Source of the DNA: Eopsaltria australis
Taxonomy: Eukaryota; Chordata; Aves; Passeriformes; Petroicidae
Direction: 5' to 3'
NCBI GenBank assembly: GCA_034509425.1
Contig: JAVTVJ010000001.1
Coordinates: 10,745,501-10,809,500, forward strand
Length of the DNA stretch: 64,000 bases
The translations under genes and the position numbers were made by a program. A model generated the notes under the pieces. It was not told where the DNA came from, made no database searches, and saw only the letters and a list, made by a program, of their open reading frames with translations. This document shows positions 29,201-37,480 of this stretch, piece after piece; positions within the stretch are counted from its first letter, which is position 1; each line of letters opens with the position of its first letter.

Positions 29201-30843
29201 AGTGAACTTGACTCTCATTTTTATTAAAGCCTTTAAAATCACCTCCTTCACATCCCACCAGCCTGCAAGCACCCTAAATCAGACCTGTGCCTCTGATGGC
29301 CTAATCTCTTCTATGTTACTTCTTTCTCGCTCGTAGGTCTGTTCTTTGCAAGCACTTGTGTTTCACTGCCTTTTGCTTTTCTTCCCACGCATGGTACAAA
29401 CACCTCCACTGGCATTTCCCAGAATGGGACCTCTGCTCTCCATGCAGCAGTCCTGAGTGGCAACGTGAGGACAGTGGCGCTGCTCCTTGAGGCAGGAGCG
29501 GATCCCTGCCTGAGGAACAAGGTAGGTCCTGGCATGCCATCCTCCCAGGCGAGGAGCACGGAATGGTGGAGCTGTGTGTGCCATCAAGGTGGGGGCAGCC
29601 CATGTTTCTGTGTGGAATTCAGGGCATTGCTAATACAAAAAAAAAATCCCAAATTACATGCATCTTTCTCATATCTTACTGTAGATCCGTTAGTTATTTG
29701 AATTAGTTTTGCATTCTTTTGATAACAGCAGATTTTCTGTAGAAAACTTACCATGGTTTTATCCTGTGAAGTGTTTTAACATTACATGTTTGATAATTTC
29801 TGTGAATGTGTCTTCCTCTGACATGTTTCTGAACTATTTGCTGCTAGAGTTTGATATCTAGCTGGGCTTTTTAAGCTGTAAATGAATGGCCTGGCACTGA
29901 CTTCTGGCTTATGACTGAGTGAGTGAAAGTTTGTAAAATAAGTAATCCAGCACATATCTTGTAAATATTTTGGTCAATTAATATAAAATCTGTGGCTGTT
30001 AATTTCTGCATCATGCCACTTGATGGCAGCACAGTTAACGCCACTCACACAATAGTCTGTGTTAAAAGACATTTTGGTTTTATACTATATCTGAAAGTGT
30101 ACAAGATTTTTCTGCTACTGATAATGATCAGCAGCAGCAGGGTGTGCAGTAGAAGAATGTGTGGCTGAAACCTCTCCTACTGATTTTTTTTTTAAATTTT
30201 TGTAATCAACATGCCATTTGGCATAACAGAGTATATTTGCAGGACAGAACTACTGATTTTCAGAAGCAGCTTCATCATAAATACTTTATGTTACCAAAAC
30301 TGTATTCAATAAACAAAAAAAAAACCCCAACAAACTCATGTTCTATTAGCAACCTTACAGCATAGCACTGACTATTTGATAGCAATTTAAGTCTTCCCTT
30401 TGATTTTTACGGACTTTAGTACCTAAGGACCTGTCTCATCTCCCCCAGAAATTAGCAGCTACTCTCTCTTTTACTTCTATGGCAGAAGCATAGGGAGCCC
30501 AAGGCCACTTAGCCTGGACAGTCATCACAAAATAAGCTGTCACTCAAATTGCACTCTGGAATTGTTTTGAAGACTTAAGTGAGACTTTAACACTGAAATA
30601 TGGTTTCCTAAGATGTCTTCAACAGTGGTGGAGACAGCACTATAAAAAACCCACTTCATTATAATGCCCAGTACGATCTTCTATAGAGTGCAATGCTTTT
30701 CAACCATGATTGGGAAGTGCTCGTTCATTTCTGCTAACCTGAAGGGTTTTTTGTTCCAGGCAAATGAACTGCCGGCAGAACTAACAAAAAATGAACGCAT
30801 CCTCCGACTCCTCCGTGCAAAGGAAAAGCAAAGGAAAAGCTAA
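4097..30843 (+). CDS. ANKRD29: ANKRD29, ankyrin repeat domain 29, complete (10 coding exons)
   Basis: Joining 4097-4117, 9776-9886, 11592-11690, 13493-13591, 18945-19043, 21907-22005, 27715-27813, 28265-28360, 29423-29521 and 30760-30843 gives 301 codons and a TAA stop. That equals the human protein length as I recall it. All introns are GT-AG and phase 0. The protein is a stack of ankyrin repeats: residues 8-44, then seven units of about 33 residues (45-274), then a basic tail ending RKS. Units carry TALL, GH and LL..GA-type ankyrin consensus positions. No signal peptide or membrane segment is visible, so it is probably cytosolic. Ankyrin stacks bind proteins, but the partner and role of ANKRD29 are not established. 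The start (MCRMSFKK) matches the mammalian N-terminus. A second in-frame ATG is codon 4. Confidence 0.95.
5107..5745 (-). mobile_element. CR1 LINE 3' fragment, antisense to ANKRD29
   Basis: The plus strand starts with the reverse complement of a CR1 3' end (CACAGAATGCCTTGGGTTGG) followed by the familiar CR1 series (TTGCTCAAAGCC, GGGCATCCACAGCTTC, CCTGTTCCAGTGCCTCACC, AGGCTGAACAACC). The element therefore points left. It is 5'-truncated, like most CR1 copies, and the right boundary is approximate. Short open frames on its plus strand are non-functional. Confidence 0.9.
5746..6640. repeat. Pyrimidine-rich low-complexity region
   Basis: A long C/T-biased stretch (many TTC, CTT, CCT and TCTC runs) directly after the CR1 fragment. 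It keeps several plus-strand frames open by composition alone. It may be degraded repeat or simple sequence, and I see no coding features in it. Confidence 0.5.
9776..9886 (+). CDS. ANKRD29: ANKRD29 coding exon 2 (residues 8-44)
   Basis: Thirty-seven codons, KETPLANAAFWAARKGN through DVDCKDS, between acceptor CACCAG and donor GTATGC. It encodes the first, capping-type ankyrin repeat (LLNSGRVDVD). The preceding polypyrimidine tract is unusually long, with about 18 consecutive T around 9732-9748. Confidence 0.95.
9887..11591 (+). other. ANKRD29: ANKRD29 intron 2
   Basis: Unique-looking sequence. I recognise no repeat, RNA gene or additional exon. Ends CTCCCAG. Confidence 0.6.
11592..11690 (+). 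CDS. ANKRD29: ANKRD29 coding exon 3 (residues 45-77)
   Basis: Exactly 33 codons, one ankyrin repeat: LGTTALMVASYYGHIDCV through NLQRE. Flanked by AG and GTAGGA, phase 0 on both sides. The TALM, GH and GADIN consensus positions are present. Confidence 0.96.
11691..13492 (+). other. ANKRD29: ANKRD29 intron 3
   Basis: No transposon or exon recognised. A T/C-rich patch near 13110-13170 is low complexity. Open frames of up to about 154 codons have no supporting splice or family signal. Confidence 0.55.
13493..13591 (+). CDS. ANKRD29: ANKRD29 coding exon 4 (residues 78-110)
   Basis: Thirty-three codons, one ankyrin repeat: SGATSLFFAAQQGHNDVV through STEFKNK. Acceptor TTTACAG, donor GTAAGA, phase 0 on both sides. 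The SLFFAAQQGHNDVV core is the family's typical second helix pair. Confidence 0.96.
13592..18944 (+). other. ANKRD29: ANKRD29 intron 4
   Basis: The second longest intron of the gene. It contains a 36-T homopolymer at 17201-17236 and an imperfect 22-bp direct repeat near 18301-18343. An AT-rich stretch at 15100-15330 looks unlike simple repeat, but I cannot say whether it is conserved. Confidence 0.6.
17201..17236. repeat. 36-T homopolymer
   Basis: Thirty-six consecutive T on the plus strand inside ANKRD29 intron 4. It could be the poly(A) trace of an old antisense retrocopy, but no recognisable body is next to it. Long homopolymers also tend to be miscalled in assemblies. Confidence 0.95.
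18945..19043 (+). CDS. ANKRD29: ANKRD29 coding exon 5 (residues 111-143)
   Basis: Thirty-three codons, one ankyrin repeat: DGGTALLAACQYGHAKVVE through NIHDQLY. Acceptor TTCACAG, donor GTGAGT, phase 0 on both sides. Ankyrin consensus DGGTAL..A...GH..VVE.LL.HGA is nearly ideal. Confidence 0.97.
19044..21906 (+). other. ANKRD29: ANKRD29 intron 5
   Basis: No mobile element, RNA gene or exon recognised. Ends TGTTCTTAG. Confidence 0.55.
21907..22005 (+). CDS. ANKRD29: ANKRD29 coding exon 6 (residues 144-176)
   Basis: Thirty-three codons, one ankyrin repeat: DGASAIFLAAQGGYLDVI through KVNQPRQ. Acceptor TTCTTAG, donor GTATGC, phase 0. The sequence is typical of this family's fifth repeat unit. Confidence 0.97.
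22006..27714 (+). other. ANKRD29: ANKRD29 intron 6
   Basis: The longest intron of this gene. It holds a short CR1 3' end at 22237-22375. A 179-codon plus-strand frame at 24266-24805 has no splice, family or compositional support. Otherwise I see nothing notable. Confidence 0.6.
22237..22375 (+). mobile_element. CR1 LINE short 3' fragment
   Basis: Ends with the diagnostic CR1 3' terminus (CAGCCTAAATGATTCTATGATTCT) preceded by GGACTCAGAGGTCTTTTCC-like sequence. It is only about 140 bases, strongly 5'-truncated and in the sense direction of ANKRD29. Confidence 0.85.
27715..27813 (+). CDS. ANKRD29: ANKRD29 coding exon 7 (residues 177-209)
   Basis: Thirty-three codons, one ankyrin repeat: DGTAPLWIASQMGHSEVV through ERDAARD. 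Acceptor TTTGCAG, donor GTGAGT, phase 0. The DGTAPLWIASQMGH core is the best-conserved stretch of the family. Confidence 0.97.
27814..28264 (+). other. ANKRD29: ANKRD29 intron 7
   Basis: A short intron of 451 bases. Nothing recognisable inside. Ends TTTTTTTAAAG, a non-CAG but valid acceptor. Confidence 0.7.
28265..28360 (+). CDS. ANKRD29: ANKRD29 coding exon 8 (residues 210-241)
   Basis: Thirty-two codons, one residue shorter than the other repeat exons: DGTTALLKAAIKGYNNVI through TLGLLK. Acceptor TTTAAAG, donor GTTAGT, phase 0. The shorter length falls in the loop (FSPTLGLLK), which lacks the usual GAD turn, as in mammalian ANKRD29. Confidence 0.95.
28361..29422 (+). other. ANKRD29: ANKRD29 intron 8
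   Basis: Nothing recognised. The exon 8 frame happens to stay open for many codons past the donor, but family conservation stops exactly at the splice site. Confidence 0.65.
29423..29521 (+). CDS. ANKRD29: ANKRD29 coding exon 9 (residues 242-274)
   Basis: Thirty-three codons, the last ankyrin repeat: NGTSALHAAVLSGNVRTV through PCLRNK. Acceptor TTCCCAG, donor GTAGGT, phase 0. The typical LLLEAGADP turn is present. Confidence 0.97.
29522..30759 (+). other. ANKRD29: ANKRD29 intron 9
   Basis: No repeat or exon recognised beyond short A/T-rich runs. Ends TTTGTTCCAG. Confidence 0.6.
30760..30843 (+). CDS. ANKRD29: ANKRD29 coding exon 10 with stop (residues 275-301)
   Basis: Twenty-seven codons plus TAA: ANELPAELTKNERILRLLR followed by a lysine-rich tail ending RKS. 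The conserved ANELPAELTKNERIL helix is the family's C-terminal cap. The last seven residues differ from the mammalian sequence as I recall it but have the same length. Confidence 0.95.
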   Translation, partial: ANELPAELTKNERILRLLRAKEKQRKS

Positions 30844-32670
30844 TGCAGCCCTGTAGCAGATGCAGTTTGACAGAGATGTGCCCTGACCACAAGTAGCATG
30901 ACAGTAATCCTAGGTTGGAACAGTTTGCAGAACTGATTAGCCTGCCCAGTACACGCTCCCTGAACGCACCAGGCCCTTCCACAGGGTCGCCATGGGCTGG
31001 GGCCTCCGCCCGGCATCGCTGAATGCAGGACCATGATGAGAGCAGGGGGTGGCCCAGGAGCTGCATTTGCACCGCAGCCCTGCCTGTCCTTCAGGATCCC
31101 ACCGATCCCAGCACTGGCATTTGCTCCTCCACGCATCCTGGCACAGGCAAGCACCCTGGCTGCTTCAGACATGCATCCCCACACTGTCATGGTCACACAC
31201 CTGTAACAGTGTGGGTGAGGAGCACTCGGCCCTTGTGTCAGAAGGATACCCAGACCTTGCAGCTGTTTGGATTCATTTGGTTGTGGAGCTTCCCCATGAC
31301 ACCCCTGCCCTCCCTTTGCTGATAGTGACCATTCCTCTCTACCTCCAAGTGCCACGTGAGACTAGAGGTGAGATCCCACCTGAGCCATCACAACAGCAAA
31401 AGTTCTCCTGTCAACCCAGGGCTGAGGTAACATTTTTGCCACTACATGAAGCTCCATAAAGATGATCAAGAGTATTACAAATGATGCCAAAAGCTACCAA
31501 CCAAACAGAAAGCAAGGGGATATCCTCTCAGCAGCATCTTGATCTGCCAATCTGTCCAGTAACAGAAACACAGCGGAGCAGTTAATTTTGTGATGCCTAC
31601 GCAGCATATGGGGATTCTTCCCCAACCTTATGTGCATTTTTGTGGGTAGAGGAGGACTGGTTGCTGAGCAAACCAACCAGGGCATTTTCCCATAGATGCA
31701 AGTACATCAGAAATTCAGCTGTCAGGCACAACAAACCGCACAGATGCCACACAAGTGGTATTTGTATGTTCTGCACCCAGATACGTGACACTATGGTTTA
31801 GTACCCACAGCTACTATGCAAAGCACTTGTTCCCCAGGTCTGTGGCAGGAGCTAAGGGAGAAATGCACAGTGTACAGGTGTTTCAACAGCTGGTGAGAGG
31901 GTTACACGTAGCCATACCTGAACAGGCCCACTAATTAATGCAGACATGGAAAATGAAGTCTGAACAGCAGTTTTAGCCTTTGTTGTGGTTAAGACACTTA
32001 GACATGCTACTAGTGCCTGTGTAGGGAAGGCAGTGCAAATTGCAGGTGGTTTGTGAAGAACTATGTTTTAACCATGTTGCTCTAAGACACCCCATTGAAA
32101 CCCAGTAAATCCTGCAGTATAAAGAGTATGGACCATGTCCTGTTAGCCACAAAAACATTAGAGATTAATTTACTGTGAGTTGAGGTAAAAAGTTAGTTCA
32201 GTACATAAATCCGGGCACTTCGCCTTTCAAACCTTGGCAAGTTACTGGAGAATTGCTTTAAAAGTTGAAGACAAGGAAGATTGTAAGGACACAAAATAAT
32301 TCTCGCTTAAGAAATGTCTGCCTAGGATTCAGCTGAACTGCTGCACTTTTGCTTTGGTGAGTTAAAAGGAAATCTGTAGGTGAGCTAGCACAAATGAATG
32401 TAGTTTATGTATTGCAAATTAGCCATATGAATTATCAAATGATGAAGTTATTCTTTTTGTGAGTAAGTTAGGTAAGAAGTCAGTGTTCTGGTGAAGAGAA
32501 CAGAACCAAGTGTACCTTTTCTTGCATGCTGGAATTGCTATTCAATTTCTATTCCACATTAAATAGGAAAGCTTTAAGTTTTCCAACAATGTAATAAGAA
32601 AAAATTATTTGTTTAGGTAATTTATGCTGCTGTATTTTTAAATTAAAATAATGTTGTGCCTAACAGAAAT
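30844..32670 (+). other. ANKRD29: Probable 3' UTR of ANKRD29
   Basis: Follows the stop with no repeat and no convincing open frame. The GC-richer first 600 bases keep a 171-codon frame open on the minus strand, which I judge to be chance. No AATAAA was found in the first 2 kb. The nearest plausible poly(A) signals are ATTAAA at 32558 and 32642, so the end is an estimate. Confidence 0.4.
32558..32647 (+). terminator. ANKRD29: Candidate ANKRD29 polyadenylation signals (two ATTAAA)
   Basis: ATTAAA hexamers at 32558-32563 and 32642-32647 are the first standard-variant signals I found downstream of the stop. ATTAAA is the commonest functional variant of AATAAA. Neither can be chosen without transcript ends. 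Confidence 0.25.
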
Positions 32671-35600
32671 TTGCAGATGAACTGGTACAGAACCAAAGAA
32701 TTATGCAAGATGCTTAGAGGATGACTGTATCCAGGGTTAAGTTCTGCAAAAGACTAAAAAGTACTGAGCATGCAGAAATCTCAAGAGCCTTATTGGGATC
32801 TTAAATTGCACAGCATTAGAAGGGACTGCACTCTAACTTCTTTAACAAACAACACTGGAGAGGACAGGTTTATTTGGAGCCTCCAGTGGGCTGAAGATGA
32901 ATATACTGTTTTGCAGAACAGTAGAGGGACTCTGGGCAGCCTGGCCTCAATATTGAACTTTCACCCTAAACTTTCTACAGATCAACAATTGGCAACAACC
33001 ACGCTCTCAAGGTGAAAAGCCCTTTCATATTTGTAAAGGAGGTAAACAATCATTAGGAGGTCTTCAGTAGCTATGCAACAAATACTCTTAATATCAGACA
33101 GGCTGTAGTAATCACACAGTCCTCCTAAAAGACGTGGAAGTATCCATTGTTAGTGAGGGTCTCCTATTTTTTTCCTGATAGCAGAGTATAGGAGAGAGGA
33201 CAAGGCAAGCCAACAGTGGTCCTGCAACTGCTGGAAGTAAGGAAGCTGAGACAACAAATGCAGGTGTCCAATATCTACAGGTGGCTCTCCCTTTCTGCCA
33301 GGTGTATTTTCCTGGGGGTGTTGTCTCATCCTAAAGGGAGCAGTTATTCAGCAAAGAGCTTCTTCAACTATGCCTGTCCATGGGAAGATGTCTGCTCCCC
33401 ACCACTCAGAGTAGGACTTTCCGAGTCCTGTGTCCAGCTGCCTCTATGAATGGTCACTGCAGCTGGGGATCTCATGAAACATGTGAAGAACACCTGGGTC
33501 CCTGGGTCCCATACAGAGCATCTGCTGACCTTCTGAGAGGATGCAGCTAACAGGTTTTTTTTTTTTAAATGAGTGATCTTCTATAATGGGCTTTTCTTAT
33601 TTCTAAACAACATTTGAAATGTGGGGCTAGCACAGGTTTTTAGGGAGAGATTTGTTGCTCTCTTCTTGCTTGCATTAGTGCTGGCTGATACAACACACAG
33701 GCTGTCTGGGGGACTCTGGTGGAGAACTGGCAGTGAAGTCTTTCTCTGCCCCATTCAGGCTGAAGTTGAATCTAGCTTCAGCAAAGACACTATTCAACCA
33801 AAATGAGACTTCTGGCATGGAAACCTTCTGTTTGGGAGCATTTGTTTAATCTTGGAGCCTTTGGAGAGAGGGATGGTTTCCGTTTTTGGCTCCCTGTAAC
33901 CCAAAGGTGCTTAATCTGCCTGTATATGGGCTCAAAAGTTGCAATACTGTTTATCACCATGCAATTAATGTTTTCACAAAGAAACCTTAATAATTCTTAG
34001 TATTTATGTAGCTGTTGTTATCTTTAAAGTGTTCAGTGAATACTGCTGTGGTTTGTTTGTTGTATTAAAACAGAAGCCCATTTTCTCTTGGTGGCTGAAG
34101 TGATTCACTAATATTGACAGTTGTTCTTTGCATTGTCCTGGTGTCTTTTGTGTAAGGCTTTCCAAATGCTCTGCAGACACTATTACCATTGTACATTCTG
34201 AAATGCATCACTGAGGTAAGCAAGGAAGTAAATTATTTCATTCACACACCAGTGACATACAGCAGCTCTTTATCAGTTCATGTCAACAAAAAAGAGTAAA
34301 TTTTATATTTAGAAATTATGGGGCACTAAATTAATTTCGCAGATGACAGGATGAAGATAGGTATAATATAAAGATGTGAAATAGAACTGGGACAGAATAA
34401 CACAACAATATTTTTTCTGTGTTGGGTTTTGGAGTTTCTTTTCCTTTTAAAGTGTAATATATATCTTTATCTTACACCCAAAAAGAATAAGCTCCACTAG
34501 CACACTAATTTCAGGTTTGCTTCTCTGCACATTCAGAGCCAGAGGCTCAGCCTGCTGTCCCCTCTACATTTATGCAGGTGCTATTACCCTGGTGACTTCC
34601 CATCAGCTGGAAGTGAGTACAAAGGATATGCAACCAAGCAAAAGGCTACACCAACAAGTAAAGGAAAAATATAGGGCATTTTTCCTTTATTTCACTAGTA
34701 TCAAGCCACTGTGTGATAGGAATGAGCACAAGGAAAACCTGCAGGGTATAGAGAGAAGTGACATTCCAGCACAGACATAGTAGTGGTGGAGCCTCAGAGG
34801 TTCCAGAACACATGTAGCTCTCCATTCAGTTTATCACTGCAGTGCAGTGTGCAGTGACATCTGTTCAGTAATGATACAAAAGGCAATATTGTTCCACTTG
34901 ACTTGCACATGCTCTTCTTCTCCTGGAATGAAACCATTTCACCCATCTTTCTTTAGCTTAGAAGAGCTGAGAGGATTAGAGCATGAGATCAAATAGCTGC
35001 AGGTCGTATTTAATGCACTTTACAAAGATGATTATCTGCCTCAGAGTCAGAGTTAATTGCAAGAATAATTCACACTTCTTTATTCAGCCAGTCTTAGTGA
35101 CTATTGAAAAATCCACAAGTTAACCAAATCTGGTGTCTCCAAAATTCCAGAACTGTGGTACAGAAAATGAGGTAGCACAAAATCCAGCCCCTTTGTACGT
35201 CATTTCATATGGACACTGAGCAGACTTAAAATACAGCCCTTGTCTGGCAACTTTGAATCATTTATGTTTCTGTTTGCTACAAGCCTAACCAAAGGTAATA
35301 CACAAGGTTCTTTTTCCCAGCACCAGAATATTGTACTGCACACCTGGGACTAAATGGAGTTGTGCCTTCTCACAGCAGCTCTGCTTTTGGCCCCTGGGAA
35401 TGTCATGAGAGTTTCATACTGTTCTGAATTCCACCTGACCTTTTATGCATTTGATAAAGCATATATAAATTTCAGTAACTCCATGTGGGACTAATATTCT
35501 GCAACAGAGAATGTTGCTTTGCTAAAATACATTTTTCCATATAATTTCAACAAAAATATACTACTCAGATAATCTTGTTCTGCATACTTCAATATTTCTT

Positions 35601-36087
35601 TGCTTTCTTCTGTTTTCTACGCTTTGTACAATATCAGAATTAGTTTCCTATTTACACAAAGATCACTTTGTTCTATTCCACTTGATTGATTAGACTGTTA
35701 CTGTTTTCCAGGTCTTCACAGATGAGACAGCAATAGCCAAAAAAAAAAAAAACAAAACCAAAAAACACAAAAAAAAACGTGAATGGCCTGGCTTGGGAAC
35801 AGGAAGACTTAATTTTTCATAACATAACAAGGTTTATTTCAAAGATCCAGACATCACTGACAAACTCCCCATTACATTAATATCCATTAGGTCAGATCTC
35901 TCCGAAGGGAAGATTATAAAAAGCAACATAGGAACCATAGGAATAAGACTGTATTTTTAATTAGTTAGTCAAACATATCTTGCTGCTTCTGTTATTATTC
36001 CTAGATGTAAAACTGGCCCTTACACTGATCTGACATACTTCAGCTAAAAAGAGTCAAAACCCTGTTGATACACTTATTATGGTGTGC
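32671..36087. other. Intergenic, no gene seen
   Basis: AT-rich unique sequence between ANKRD29 and the minus-strand unit. It contains an A-rich simple repeat (about 35740-35778). I see no exon chain, RNA gene or clear transposon. Confidence 0.55.
35740..35778. repeat. A-rich simple repeat
   Basis: Runs of A interrupted by single C residues (AAAACAAAACC, AAAAAACACAAA). No transposon body is recognisable beside it. Confidence 0.8.
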
Positions 36088-36118
36088 AATGTATATAATG
36101 CACAGCATTATATACATT
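36088..36118. repeat. Perfect inverted repeat, 14-bp arms with 3-base loop
   Basis: AATGTATATAATGC at 36088-36101 is the exact reverse complement of GCATTATATACATT at 36105-36118, with ACA between. It sits 12 bases before a longer palindrome built from the same TATAATG/CATTATA words. Confidence 0.97.
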
Positions 36119-36130
36119 ATTGCATTATAT

Positions 36131-36174
36131 ATATATATGTATATAATGTATATATACATTATATACATATATAT
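36131..36174. repeat. Perfect 44-bp AT-rich palindrome without spacer
   Basis: I paired every base around the axis between 36152 and 36153. All 22 pairs are complementary, including the internal G-C pairs at 36148/36157 and 36139/36166. It could extrude as a cruciform and is a typical fragile or deletion-prone structure. Confidence 0.97.
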
Positions 36175-36908
36175 GCATTGTAAACAGGAAAACATCTACA
36201 CCTAAGCCCATATTTTTGACACTCTGTTTGACATCCCAGGGTTTTTGCCTTATTCCTAAAATTTTCTGTTGTGATGAGCTACATTTTGAGTAGCTGATCA
36301 TCAAAAATTCCTATGGCCATAACACAATAGAGCATCTCACTCTATTCAGAGAATATAAAGGGAAAGTGCTGTGACTTGTTTATGGCCTAAATCACTACAA
36401 AGAATGATTTCTGGGAGTGAAAAGCTGCCTAATTTTGCACATGAAAACATATCAAAACAGTATCAAGAGGCTGAAACTAGACAAAATCAAACTTCAAGCT
36501 GTGGATTCTCAAGACTGAGGATAATTATTTCAGAAACAAATTGTTGAGATGGTTCCTTCATCATTTGAGTTAAAAAGAAAACAAGCAAATACTTTTCATT
36601 CTGAAAGATGAGTATCACTGACATGTTTTGTGTTTGATGCAGGAACTACGGGATGAAATTATGTGATATACAGGAACTAACATTATGTGATCATAACAGT
36701 CCCTTTGATCTTAAAATATATGAATCGATACAGTTTTTGCTTCACCTCCTCTGTGACATAGAGGGATGCTAACTCTCATAGGATCAATAACAGCACCATA
36801 TGCCTAGCAACTGCGGCAAGATGAAATCTGAGACACATACCTAAGTTGTCTCTAGATAATCAATTTTGCTCTCGCAATGTCGAGAAGGCATTTTAGCTGG
36901 ACTAATGC

Positions 36909-36914
36909 TTTAAT
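36909..36914 (-). terminator. Candidate polyadenylation signal (ATTAAA) of the minus-strand gene
   Basis: The minus strand reads ATTAAA about 340 bases after the stop codon at 37253-37251. It is the nearest common signal variant I found downstream. The next AATAAA on this strand is more than 1 kb further away. Confidence 0.2.
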
Positions 36915-37250
36915 GTCTTGCTTTTAAGGCCAAGTCAGTTGGTTCAGAACTGGCACCAGAGCTCTGTAGTGCTGTACCCTGACAAGGAACAAGGATCAGC
37001 AGAGTGATCTGGGATGTGCTGTTGGGGAACATAGCTAAGTAAGGAAGGAACAAGGGACACAACTTTTTGGTCTGGCAAATGGCTTGGATGCACAGATGGA
37101 GCATGATACTAACCAACAGTGCAGACCTGAAACAGTCTGCAATTTTATATGAATTGCACAGATATGTTCTTGTGTGGTATGCACATGCACATCTATGCAT
37201 ACATCTAGCATATGGATATAGGCTCTCATAATCCCCTTGGAAAAGTGATA

Positions 37251-37480
37251 TCACAACCTCATGATCTGCTTGCCTGGAATATATTGTGTAAGAGGAAGAA
37301 GAATTGTTCCTCTTTCTGAAGATTCCAAGAACAGTTTCTGCAGGTGCTGCCTTGGCCATGCTACTGTATCGGACCCTATTTGCTGGGACAAACTGTTATA
37401 AAACTGACAAAATGTCTTTAAGTCAAAATCTGTCTGTTCCTCAGATGAATTGTAATTCAGAAACCCATCTCCTGTTCCTT
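37251..37480 (-). CDS. Unidentified gene, last coding exon
   Basis: The minus strand has acceptor TTTTCTTCTGATTTGTCAG, then two bases completing a codon, 75 further codons and TGA at 37253-37251. The peptide begins GTGDGFLNYNSSEEQTDFDL and ends GKQIMRL. It enters in the phase left by the preceding exon (G plus AA gives Glu). A GC donor-like site (CCAG-GCAAGC) precedes the stop by six codons but need not be used. Confidence 0.55.

Noticed and set aside
30840..31355. 171-codon minus-strand frame just past the ANKRD29 stop
   Set aside because: GC-rich 3' UTR composition, Gly/Ala/Cys-rich translation, no splice partners. Overlapping plus-strand frames are also open.
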